Positions 12,593 to 22,346 of a stretch of 64,000 nt of DNA are shown here, piece after piece. Origin of the DNA: Ottelia alismoides. Its lineage: Eukaryota; Streptophyta; Magnoliopsida; Alismatales; Hydrocharitaceae. Position 1 is the first letter of the stretch; the number at the start of each line of letters is the position of its first letter. The position numbers and the translations under genes are program-made. The stretch spans positions 186,001 through 250,000 of the forward strand of contig JAZKJV010010610.1 in assembly GCA_037367405.1 (NCBI GenBank), in the 5' to 3' direction. Under the pieces are notes generated by a model. The model saw nothing but the letters and a program-made list of their open reading frames with translations, did not search any database and was not told the origin of the DNA.

Positions 12593-13044
12593 GATGCTGA
12601 ATGAAGATCACATGGTATGTAGACTAAGAGAGATTTTGTCTACAATGACATATGGGGATTTGATTGTATATGTAGACCTATGCAATCAAATCCATCATCC
12701 GAGTTGCGCGAAGAAAACGGAAGTCAATGACGGGGACCGACGGCACTTGAGGCCGACCGCCTAGTCGTTCTTCAAAGGGCCCATGAGATTCAGCGGGAGG
12801 CCGCCAAGGGCTGGGCGGCAGTGGCGGGGGCCTGGGCGAGGCGGTGGGACCCCTTGGCGGCGGTGATGGCGGTGCCCGGCAAGAAGGGGAAGGCCTTGGT
12901 GGCGGCGGTAGGCCTTGGCGGCGGCCGACAAGGGGCCGGGGTGGCCTCGGCGGCGCGGGCGGAGAGAGAAGGTGGGGGGCTGGCGGGTGGGGATCTAGGG
13001 TTAGGGTATAGGAGCTCCGGTCTAGGACCGCCGCTCTGATACCA
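12593..13044 (-). other. Copia E leader and primer-binding site
   Basis: GC-rich untranslated leader on the minus strand between the 5' LTR and gag. The primer-binding site lies at 13,033-13,044, read on the minus strand as TGGTATCAGAGC. No gene is supported. Confidence 0.75.
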
Positions 13045-13200
13045 TGTTGGAAGAAAAATAAGAGATGATTTATTTCTGAGAACCCTAGGCTCTCTTATAT
13101 AGAGGAGAGACCTATAGGTAAATTACATAAGGCGGAAAAACATAAATACAAATAAGCAAATGATACTTATAAAATATAGAAATACACAAATATCTCTACA
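13045..13200 (-). repeat. 5' LTR of copia E
   Basis: 156 bp, paired with 8,190-8,345. The promoter-bearing LTR for the minus-strand transcript; a TATATAAGAG box is visible on the minus strand near 13,095. Followed by the CTCTA duplication. Confidence 0.93.
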
Positions 13201-16200
13201 CTCTATGAACCTGTTATCCATTAGTCAGATTACAAAAGACTTGAACTGTCGAGCTATTTTTGACCCTTCATCTCTTGTATTTCAGGACATTCTTACGAGC
13301 AAAGTGATTGGATGTGGCTGTGAGCAAGGTGGTTTGTATCGTCTTGACCAGGGATCATTTGCTGGTGTTTCTTCTTCTGAGTCAGGCTATGTTTCTCCTT
13401 ACACCTGGCACCTACGGTTTGGTCATCTCCCACTTCAGAAGCTTTACCGTGTATTGCCTTAGATTTCACCAGGAGCATCCTTTCAATGCGAGGCGTGTCA
13501 GTTGGGAAAACATCATCGCTCTGTTTTCCCTAGTCGTTCGAGTCGGAGCAGTGGCTCCCCGTTTGATTTATTTCATGTTGACATCTGGGGTCCTAGTCGT
13601 GTTCCAGATCACCAGGACACCGTTATTATCTTGTCGCTGTGGATGATTTTTCTCGTCTGTCTTGGGTTTTTCTCTTGAAAAATAAATCTGAAGCTGGGGA
13701 TGTAACCAAAAAATTTATCAACGAAGTACAAAATATTTTCTCAGTCTCCATTAAAACTTTGAGAACTGATAATGCTTTGGAATTCTGTACTCATGCCTTG
13801 TCTCATTTCCTTTCATCTCGTGGTATTATACACCAAACTTCTTGCGCTTACACATCCCAAGAGAATGGTATTGCAGAAAGGAAACATCGCCACTTGCTTG
13901 ATGTCACACGTACTCTCCTGATTCAAAGCCGTGCACCACATTCTTTCTGGGGTGACGCAGTTCTTACTGCATGCTACTTGGTCAATCGCATGCCGTCGAC
14001 TGTCTTGGGTGAGAAAACTCCTTTCTATATTGTCTTCCCAGAAAAAGAATTATTCTCTCTACCTCCTAGGGTGTTTGGTTGTGTGGCCTTTGTTCATCAG
14101 TTACTTCCAAGTCTTGACAAGCTCTCTCCTAGAGTTGTTAAGTGTGTGTTTGTTGGTTACTCACGGACTCAAAAGGGATATCAATGTTATGATCCGTTGC
14201 GTCGAAAATACTATTAGTGCCGATGTCATCTTTTTTAAATCGGTAGTGTATTTCTCTTCAACAAGTGAACGGTTGGTTTTGTCAAGTTCTGATGAAGGAG
14301 TCTTTGTGCCTCCTCCTTTGTGTTCACCACCAGTAGTACCATCTTCACCTATACCACCACCTCCACCACCTCCTACCACTGTACCACCATTTACTGAATT
14401 CTACACCCGTCGGACTGTCTCTGCTCCTGGCACACATCCATCCGTCACTACGTCTCAGGTTTGTTCTGATATACAAGTTTCTAATGATCGGTCTGAAGAT
14501 ATATCTGTATAGCATTCCTTACAGGGGATACTTCCAGGCTATAGGACACTTCTACAGATCTAGATTTACCTGTTGCACTTTGAAAGCATAAGCAGTCTTG
14601 TGCCTCCTATCCTATTGCCTCACAGGTCTCACTTCACAGACTGACAGGCGGCTTTCAGAGATTTGTTGTTGCACTATCTACTGTAGACATTCCATGGAAC
14701 TACCAGGACGCATTGAAGGATAGTTGTTGGCGTTTAGCGATAAAGAAGAGATGGTTGCACTACGATCGCGTGGTACTTGGACCTTGGTTTCTCCACCACC
14801 TGGTGCATCCATTGTCAGTTGCAAATGGGTTTTCACTGTCAAATATCATGCAGATGATACTTTAGATCGGTACAAGGCCAGATTGGTAGCAAGGGGTTTC
14901 ACACAAACTTATGGCGTGGATTACTTGGATACCTTTTCTCCAGTAGCTCGACATTCTACCCTCCGTATTCTTCTTACAGTGGTTGTGGTACGTGATTGGC
15001 CCTTGTTTCAGCTGGATGTTAAAAATACCTTCTTGTATGGTGATCTACAACAGGAAGTCTACATGCAGCAGCCACCGGGGTTTGCTGCTGAGGGAGAGTG
15101 TCAGTAGGTTTGTAGACTTCATAAGGCAATATATGGCCTTAAACAAAGCCCGAGGGCGTGGTTTCAGAAGTTGTCAGATCTAATTGAGAAAGAAGGTTTC
15201 AAGAGGTCAAACTCGGACCACTCGCTGTTTGTGCAAAAACAACTAGAGGTATTGTAGTCATTACGGTATATGTAGATGACATTCTTATTACAGGAGATGA
15301 TGTGCAAGGGGTGAAGATGGCAAAAGAATTTCTAGGTCATCACATTGTTACCAAAGACCTTGGTACTCTAAGGTATTTCTTGGGGCTTGAATTTGCCAGG
15401 AATGCTCAGGGTCTTGTAATGACCCAAAGGAAATATGTAACGGACATGCTTGTTGAGACAGGTATGGTGGGGGTATCGACCATCCAATACCCCAATGGAT
15501 CCTAGTATGAAGCTGTATGATGATGATACGGAGGAGGTTGATAAAAGGAGATATAGAGAAATGGTGGGAAAACTACTTTACATTACTATTACGAGATCCG
15601 ATATTCCCTTTGCAGTAAGTCGGGTAAGTCAGTTTATGGAGCAACCTCGACAGGTCCATATAGATGCTATATACATGATTTTGAGATATTTAAAGTCTTC
15701 TCCAGGTGTAGGATTATTATTCAAAAAGGGAGCATCTCTTTCAGTATCTGTGTATGCTGATGCAAATTGCAGGATGCCCAAAGGACAGAAAGTCCATGTC
15801 GGGTTTTGTTGTGTTTGTGGGAAGTTCTATGGTTTCTTGGAAGAGCAAGAAACAAACAGTGGTGGCCAGGTCAAGCGCCGAATCTGAGTACAGGGCTATG
15901 GCTCAAGCAAGCACAAAAATGATGTGGGTGAGAGCAGTGCTCATTGATTTGCGCATCGATGTACCACTTCCCATGCAGTTACAGTGTGATAATCAGGCAG
16001 CCTTGTTCAATGCAAACAATCCAGCATTCCATGAACGAACCAAACACATTGAGGTGGATTGCCACTATACCAGAGATATGATCCAGAAGGGCTTGATTTA
16101 TACCACTCATGTCAGTTCAGGAGAACAAACAGCCGACATCTTCACCAAGGCATTACTTAGGGCACCATTTCAGAAACTCATCCAAGTTGAGCATGATCGA

Positions 16201-16219
16201 TATCTATGCTCCAACTTGA
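13201..16219 (+). pseudogene. Copia D pre-integrase, integrase, RT and RNase H (dead)
   Basis: Resumes the D frame directly after E (NLLSISQITKDLNC). It then shows HLRFGHLPLQKL, CEACQLGKHH-type residues in a shifted frame, an integrase core (TDNALEFC, QENGIAERKHRH), AVLTACYLVNRMP, a proline-rich linker, SCKWVFTVKYHAD, QLDVKNTFLYGDL, YVDDILITGDD, LGTLRYFLGLEFARNAQ, and RNase H words SAESEYRAMAQ, CDNQAALFNANNPAFHERTKHIEVDCHYTRD and DIFTKALL. Stops and frameshifts occur near 13,460, 13,630, 14,217, 15,105 and 15,240. It ends at the polypurine tract TTGAGGGGGAG (16,216-16,226). Confidence 0.9.
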
Positions 16220-16226
16220 GGGGGAG

Positions 16227-16370
16227 TGTAGAGACATTTCCATTCTTTATGTGTTGTTTCTGTTATTTTTATTTTTCTTTGTCTGTCGTATGCACTTTAC
16301 CCTTACGTCTCTCCCCTATAAGAGAGCCTAAAGTTCCCATGAATATCAGATTGATCATTTTTTCCCAACA
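16227..16370 (+). repeat. 3' LTR of copia D
   Basis: 144 bp, partner of 6,393-6,535, ending CCCAACA and followed by the AGTAC duplication at 16,371-16,375. Confidence 0.93.
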
Positions 16371-16866
16371 AGTACAAATGTTAAAAAATAAAAAAAATAA
16401 TTACAACATGCCCAAAAAATAATACAAGCAAAAAGTAAGACAAGTGTCACAAGCCATTGGACTCAATACTCAATGTCATCATCCAAGTCCAGCTCTTCTT
16501 CTACATCATCGCCTTCTTCTTCATCATCGTCATCATCTTCTTCTTCCATATCCTCAAGATGTAGCTCCTCCTCATTCATCAGCGTAGCATTGGAGCTTGG
16601 CGAGGAAGCTCCCCTTCCACGCTCACCTCGTTGGCTCTTTCTTGGTTCCAAATTCTCTTCATCGCCACTAGCATGTGCTACAACACCCCAAGTCAATCCG
16701 AAACCTAGAAAAACCTCCTCATCATTAGCATCAACATCCCCGGTCCATTCAACCATGTGTGCACGATCACGAGATGACAAAAAATCTCTCTTTCACAGCT
16801 CGACGTTCCTGCAGGTTGGAATTGAAACGCACATACACAAGACCATTCAGCTTCTTCATCTCAAAC

Positions 16867-16950
16867 ATGTTTCTCTTCTTGGTATGGATCTGAAGATCAA
16901 AAAAATTTATGTTTCTCTTCTTGGTATGGATCTGAAGATCAAAAAAATTT
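16867..16950. repeat. Two perfect 42-bp tandem units
   Basis: Unit beginning ATGTTTCTCTTCTTGGTATG occurs at 16,867-16,908 and again at 16,909-16,950 with no difference that I can see. It lies in the 3' part of the hAT gene. 42 bp is a multiple of three. Confidence 0.9.
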
Positions 16951-18180
16951 AACTTTATATCAATTACTCATTTAAATTTTACTATTACTAATTGAATTAG
17001 GTGGGTGGAGTCTTTACCGAGTCAAATGTACTCCAGTTACGTTCACATCCCGATGATGAAGACGTCAAGCTCAAGATTTTGATAGCCACAACTTTCAAAT
17101 GAGGTGTGTCATCTACATGATGATGCCACCAATTAGCTACTAGAATAAAGAAATGGTCAACATAATAAAATAAGTGATTAACATTAATAGAAAATAATGA
17201 CTGAATACCTAGATCAAAATTGCCATCCTATGTCTCACAGCTAAAGGCTTGCCAAAATCTCCACGACCAAAACTATATGTCGGAAGCTCGTCCTTGGTAA
17301 TTGCTTCTTGTATTTCCAAATCTGGATAAAATTTTTCTATGCACTCCTTAAACACTCTCCTCACCACAACATCTGGATAACCATGAGACTCAGTGTAAAA
17401 GAAAAATGGGTTCCAGTAATAAGCTACTAGATGCAATGGAGTATCGAGTCTCCCTTTAGTCTTGGAGGTAACGACATCCAGAAAAAAATTATAAGATAAC
17501 TCCACGTCATTGAATGCTGCAATTATTTCTCGTTTGACCTCTTCAAGCCCTCCATAGACAAAGCCCATGGATGGGCTTCGATCTGCATCAACCACACGTA
17601 ATAAACGAACCAATGGAGTGAAAACTCTGATAGCATGTGTTGTATGGTTCCAGAATGTAGGGATGAATACAATGGAACTCGCTGCTTCTCCCTTCTTGGT
17701 CTTATACCACTTGCAGCTTCTCTACTCTTCTGAGGAAAACATCAATCTCAGCTTGTCTTTCTTCTCATTTAGGCTCTCAGGAGTGAGAAATGTGGTTGAA
17801 AATCTTGTTTGGCCGAGCCTTGCAATGTCCCTCTTGCTGGTGAACTTGTGCATCAAGCTTAGAGTTTTGGTGTGAGTAGATGAACACCGTAAGCCTCTTC
17901 GCCTTTGTGAATGCACTCCTCAACTTTGTCTCTATGTTTATCTCCTCCAAAGCAAGATCAATGGAGTATACGGCACACGGAGTCCACTAGATATTTGGTG
18001 ATCAAAACATTGGCGGATGCATTATCCACCACAATCTGAACCACTTTATCCACTCCCACTTTATTCGGGCACTTCTCCACCAACTTACAGATGTATTCCA
18101 CGGTGTGAGCCTCATCTGAAGCATCTATGGACTTCAAAAATGAAGTCCCCAAGGTGCAATTAACACAAAAATTGGTGATG

Positions 18181-18366
18181 CTCCCGTATCAAAGAGCATC
18201 CCGCTGACGTCCACGTATCACGTACCACGTATCAAAGAGCATCCCGCTGACGTCCACGTATCACGTATCAAAGAGCATCCCACTGGCGTCTACGTATCAC
18301 AAAAATTGATGATGACCCAAGCTGCATCAGTCATTAAAGAGCATCCCGCTGACGACCACGTATCAC
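18181..18366. repeat. Tandem repeats inside the hAT transposase region
   Basis: Four copies of a unit of about 36 bp containing AAAGAGCATCCCGCTGACG and ACGTATCAC. A wider duplication of the flank ACAAAAATTG-TGATG is seen at about 18,167 and 18,298. The array splits the DUF659 region. Confidence 0.85.
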
Positions 18367-18960
18367 GATGACATTGCATGCCATCATGAATCTCCGTGAC
18401 TGCCTTCTTCAGAATCGGACCAGTAAGCTCATACCTTGTGGGAGGCTTTAGTCCAGGCCCGTACTTCCCAATCGCTTCCACCATCTGCAAGTTCTTCATC
18501 GTCAAAGCATTAAACGGAATTGCCGATGTATATGCCCATTTGGATATTTACGATGTAACCCTGTCACAATGATCCTTGGAGAATGCATCCTTGATGGTCA
18601 TCTGACGTGATGACCCTTCCATTGCGGCAGTCGGCTCCAAGGATTCGGAGACTCGTGATCTCTTCGTCGAACCCAGATCTTCAGTGATATCAACTTCCTC
18701 CCTCGTCTCAAGACATCGGCAGCTTTCTAAGACTTCTTCCTGGTAACATCATCAAGGTACGCAATCATCTTCTTCTTTGTTTCCTCATCCACCTTGAGAC
18801 ATGCGGCTACATTCACTCTTCGGTGTGCTAGATGTTGCTTGAACCTATATACAACACCTTTGACAATCTTCTTGCACAATCTGCAAGTGACCGGATTTGG
18901 ATCTGTATGGTTCGCAAGGTAACCGTATTGCTATGCAGGATCAGTTGATCCTGGCGACAC

Positions 18961-20088
18961 AAAAAGATGAGTAGCTATAGGAAGCGACGTTCGCTGGAGG
19001 TGTAGCCATCTACATAGTAAACAAGCTCACAATTTAGGCAATCAACAAACACAAAATAATTTCCAAGGTTACCAAATTGAACATATAAGTTAAATGAAGA
19101 TATTAAATAACAACTAAGCTAATGACAAGTGACAACCATAAAAGAATTTCCAAGTTGAGTAACATACAAGTTAAGTTTATAGGAATGTTTTATCTTTATG
19201 TAAATATGATAGGAGAATTCTTGGATGAATTAGAGAGTTACATGCTTTGTAGCACTAATGAGGACTAAAGAAGGCTCATCAATATAAAGCATGAAGGGGT
19301 AGACTCTCCGTTCTGCTAAACCGTAAAAAAACTTTGAGAATGAAGATGAATACCAAAAAGATAGCAACGATGTGTAGAGCAAATGTTGGCGTTTTAATCA
19401 TCTAAATGCAAGAAAGTGTTGGGAAAAAAATAAAAATATGTGGGCATGGCATGAATCTGTATTGAGACTGCATCCTTATTATAACTAATCCAATCCAATC
19501 TTCATTGAGACTGCGTCAACTACATGGATTCATTGCCTTTAAACATATCTAATCCAATCATGCTCATGTTTAGACTTGGAGATAAACTAATTTACATCAT
19601 ACATCTATGCCAACATACACCTTAAGTTCAAAAAAATTGATCAGGGCATGTTCTATTCATATAATAAAGATATAAAAAGAAAAAATGAAAAATAAAATGA
19701 AAACCCTAACCTCGATCCTGGGCGACGAGCGGCGTTGATGCGCCAAGATCTGGGTGAGCGGCGAGGCGGCAAGCAGCGATGACAGTGAGGCGGTGAGAGG
19801 AAGGTGTCATCTTGGGAAGCTAGGGCAGCGGGGTCGGGAGCTAGGGAAGTGGGGGTCGGGTACGCAAGACGGTGGTGGAGTTTCTATTCGAAACTTTTAT
19901 TCCAATTTATTCGGGTAATCGGGTATTTTAGGATGCCCGGTCTTTCATGCAAAAAACGACCGATTACTCGACCGACTACCCCAATAACTCGGGCGAGTAA
20001 TCGGGTCTACCCGATTATAGCCTGGCTTTGCCTATTCAAGTCGGGTACCCATCCGAGTCGTATAGTCGGGCCGACTTTTGCAACAGTG
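18961..20088. other. hAT right end, non-coding
   Basis: Sequence between the start of the transposase remnant and the right terminal inverted repeat. The last 200 bp is dense in TCGGGTAATCGGG-type words, typical sub-terminal transposase-binding repeats of hAT elements. No coding region is supported. Confidence 0.6.
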
Positions 20089-20096
20089 CCAGTAAC

Positions 20097-21021
20097 AGTG
20101 AGAGATGTGTCTCTTCTGAACAAAAGTCCTGCACCTGGAGAAGACTTCAGATACCTCAAGATCATGTAAACTGCATCCATATGAACCTACATGGGTTGCT
20201 CCATAAATTGGCTGACTCTGCTAACATCAAATGATATATTAGGCTTGATGATAGTGACATACAACAACTTCCATACTAGCTCTCTGTATCGTCTCTTATC
20301 CACCCCATCAGAGTCATCATCATAGAGCCTAGCATTAGGATCCATTGGAGTTGTAGCAGGTCTACATCCTGTCATGCCCGTCTCAGATAGGAGATCAGTG
20401 ACATACTTCCTTTGCGTCATTACCATACTATGATGGTTTCTTGCAAATTCTAGGCCAAGAAAGTAACGTAGCTTACTAAGGTCCTTGGTTACAAACTATT
20501 GCCCAAGGAAATCCTTAGCTGCATGAAAGCCTTGTTCATTACTGCTTGCAACACCATTGTCATCAACATAGACTAGAATAGCAATGGTACCTCTCCAGTA
20601 GGTCTGACAAAAAGAGAATGATCTGCAGTAGGTCTGACAAACCCTAGTTATTCAATCAACTGTGAGAGCTTTTGAAACCAAGTCTTCGGACTCTGCTTAA
20701 GACCATAGATGACCTTGTAAAGTCTGCACACCATACATGACTCCCCCTCAACAACAAACCCTAGTGGCTGCTGCATGTAGACTTCCTCCTTCAAGTCCCT
20801 ATACGAAAATGCATTCTTGACATCTTATTGGAAAAGCGACCAGTCACGTACCACATCAACAACAATAAGAATCCACAGCATAGAGTGACGAGCAATAGGA
20901 GAAAAGATATCATGATAATCCACCCCATAGGTTTGGATGAACCCATGAGCAATCAACCTGGCCTTATATTTGTCCATCGTGCCATCTGCGTGGTGTTTAA
21001 CTGTAAATACCCATTGCCACA
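20097..21021 (-). pseudogene. Copia A reverse transcriptase and start of RNase H
   Basis: Minus-strand middle piece of copia A between the hAT (left) and copia B (right). It shows QWVFTVKHHADGTMDKYKARLIAHGF, YGVDYHDIFSPIARHS, SPKTWFQKLSQLIE-type residues, VMTQRKYVTDLLSETGMTGCRP, RLYDDDSDGVDKRRYREL and RVSQFMEQP. Several stops interrupt it. It joins the 30,927 piece across copia B and the 5,629-6,126 piece across the hAT. Confidence 0.88.
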
Positions 21022-21164
21022 TGTAGAGAGATACTTATGTTTTCTGTACTGTTCCGTAATTGTCTCATCTTATGTATGACTTTAGGAATCTACCCATAGG
21101 CTACTCTTCTATATAAGAGAGCCTAGGGTTCATGGAATAAACATCTCACTGTTTTCTCCGAACA
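21022..21164 (+). repeat. 5' LTR of copia B
   Basis: 143 bp from TGTAGAGAGATACTTATG to CCGAACA, with a CTATATAAGAG box near 21,111. The primer site TGGTATCAGAGC follows at 21,165-21,176. Confidence 0.93.
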
Positions 21165-21490
21165 TGGTATCAGAGCGGCGGTCCTAGACCGGAGCTCCGA
21201 AACCCTAACCCTAGCCCCCCCCTCCTCTCTCTATCTCCTCTCAATGCTAGGGCGCCGCCACCCTCTCCTCTTGCGCGGTGTCACGTCGCCCACGGTGTAG
21301 CCCACCCCCCTTCCGCGTCTTCCCTACTGATCGTGTGAGGCGCCGTCCATGATGCAGCCCCCAGCGCCACCCACCTCCGAGCAGCCTCCGTGCGGTGAGG
21401 CACCAGCCCCCAGCAGTGCCCTCGTGCGGCCCATGTAGCCCCAGCGGTACCCCCGTGCAGAACCTGTAGACCCTGCCGGTTGATTGTCTT
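21165..21490 (+). other. Copia B primer site and leader
   Basis: Primer-binding site for initiator Met tRNA, then a C-rich untranslated leader. No gene is supported. Confidence 0.75.
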
Positions 21491-21679
21491 ATGTCAGAGA
21501 GCAACGCCGACATTCCCTCCATGGGCGCATTTAGAGGTCCTACACCCATAGTAAAGGTGGATGGGTCCAACTATGAACTGTGGGCAATGCAATTCATGAG
21601 TATGATGAAGTCTACAGGTAAGAAACACATTCTTACCGAGGAAGAACCGGCCGAGAAGACTGGAGTCAACACCTCATGG
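21491..21679 (+). pseudogene. Copia B gag, N-terminus
   Basis: Opens at ATG 21,491 with MSESNADIPSMGAFRG and continues YELWAMQFMSMMKSTGKKHIL until it is cut by copia C after NTSW. The rest of gag resumes at 26,740 with WETDDAYAKVWL. Confidence 0.9.
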
Positions 21680-21842
21680 TGTAGAGGTTTATATATGTTA
21701 CGTTATATGTTGCGTTGTACTTCTTCGTATTTCCTATTTATCTTAGGTATGTCTATGTAATTTACCCAAGGGTTTTCTCCCTATATAAGAGACCCGAGGG
21801 CTCTATGGAATAACACACAACAGAGTATCAATTACTCCAACA
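21680..21842 (+). repeat. 5' LTR of copia C
   Basis: 163 bp from TGTAGAGGTTTATATATG to CTCCAACA. Promoter-bearing end of the element. Confidence 0.96.
21782..21788 (+). promoter_or_regulatory. TATA box in the copia C LTR
   Basis: TATATAA, in the setting CCCTATATAAGAGACC, about 55 bp before the LTR end. All coding copia LTRs here carry a similar TATATAAGAG box, the probable core promoter. Confidence 0.6.
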
Positions 21843-21854
21843 TGGTATCAGAGC
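21843..21854 (+). promoter_or_regulatory. Primer-binding site of copia C
   Basis: TGGTATCAGAGC directly after the LTR. It matches the complement of the 3' end of plant initiator Met tRNA (GCTCTGATACCA), the standard copia primer. Confidence 0.9.
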
Positions 21855-22346
21855 CAAAACCCTAACCCTAGGGTTTTGTTCTCTCCACCCGCCCCCCCTC
21901 CCTCGTCTCCAGCCCGCCACCGCCGACTCTCCAGCCCTCCAGCGGCCGCCGCTGCCTTCCTAGCCTTCCAGCGCTGCCCCCCTCCAGTCGGTCTAGCCCT
22001 CCAACGCCGCCGCTGCCTTCCTAGCCGGCCCCTCCAGTCGCTCCAGCCCTCCAGCGGGGCCCCTTGCGACTCCAGCCCGACTCCTGCCCCGCCGCCGGCC
22101 CACCCTCCCGCCGCCAGCCTTCCTCGCCGTCACCGGCCACGCCAGCCGCCCCCAGCCCCGCCGCTTCTCTCTTCAGTAGAGGCTTTCACAACCTCTACAC
22201 GTCACCAAGGGGGCCTCTCCTTCGGTCGGTCTCGACTTGATAATGGATTCAAGTGCATAACGTCTACATATGCACTTGAATCCTCAACCGTCTTGGTAGA
22301 CAATACTTTCTCGGTCTATCATTCCTAGTTGCTCTTCTCCGGCAGT
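21855..22346 (+). other. Copia C leader
   Basis: Untranslated leader of about 490 bp, very rich in CCTCC and CCAGCC words. It produces a chance Pro/Ser/Ala-rich frame (21,876-22,328) with no family resemblance. Confidence 0.75.

Larger units (their letters stand above)
8190..13200 (-). mobile_element. Copia element E, nested in copia D
   Basis: Minus-strand LTR retrotransposon of 5,011 bp. LTRs of 156 bp lie at 8,190-8,345 and 13,045-13,200 and differ at about five sites (3 percent). A perfect 5-bp duplication CTCTA flanks it (8,185-8,189 and 13,201-13,205). The primer-binding site is at 13,033-13,044 on the minus strand and the polypurine tract at 8,346-8,357. Confidence 0.95.
6393..16370 (+). 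mobile_element. Copia element D, nested in the hAT
   Basis: Plus-strand LTR retrotransposon with LTRs at 6,393-6,535 and 16,227-16,370 and a perfect AGTAC duplication on both sides (6,388-6,392 and 16,371-16,375). Its own length is about 5.0 kb, with copia E inserted in its protease/pre-integrase region. The LTRs differ at roughly 8 percent of sites plus a few indels, so it is clearly older than E inside it. Confidence 0.93.
16463..18960 (-). pseudogene. hAT transposase (BED finger, DUF659, dimerisation domain), broken
   Basis: Minus-strand transposase remnant. In coding order from the right: a BED-type zinc finger (CRLCKK, then YRFKQHLAH and AACLKVDEE) at about 18,780-18,900; a DUF659-like part with PPTRYELTGPILKKAV at about 18,430 and LMTDAAWVIINF at about 18,310; a catalytic-core stretch with FLKSIDASDEAHT and VVQIVVDNASANV at about 18,000-18,150; FSTTFLTPESL at about 17,780; RPLH-type DTPLHLVAYYWNPFFF at about 17,430; the hAT dimerisation word SSGCERNWSTFDSV near 17,030; and an acidic C-terminal tail (16,463-16,780) of Asp/Glu repeats. 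Frames shift between blocks. Some breaks may be introns, but internal tandem repeats at 18,181-18,366 and 16,867-16,950 damage it. Confidence 0.85.
6127..20088 (-). mobile_element. hAT DNA transposon with nested copia elements
   Basis: Terminal inverted repeats of about 19 bp: the left end reads CAAGGTTGCAGAAGTCGGC and the right end, reversed, reads CACTGTTGCAAAAGTCGGC. They are flanked by CCAGTAAT (6,119-6,126) and CCAGTAAC (20,089-20,096), an 8-bp target duplication with one change, as expected for hAT. Sub-terminal DNA is rich in TCGG words. Its own sequence is about 4 kb; the rest is copia D with copia E inside it. It encodes a decayed minus-strand transposase at 16,463-18,960. It sits inside the RNase H gene of copia A. 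Confidence 0.9.

Noticed and set aside
16473..16952. Ser-rich 159-codon frame as a gene
   Set aside because: It is the antisense of the Asp/Glu-rich tail of the hAT transposase on the minus strand.
21876..22328. Pro/Ser/Ala-rich 150-codon frame as a protein
   Set aside because: It sits in the C-rich copia C leader and reflects composition only.
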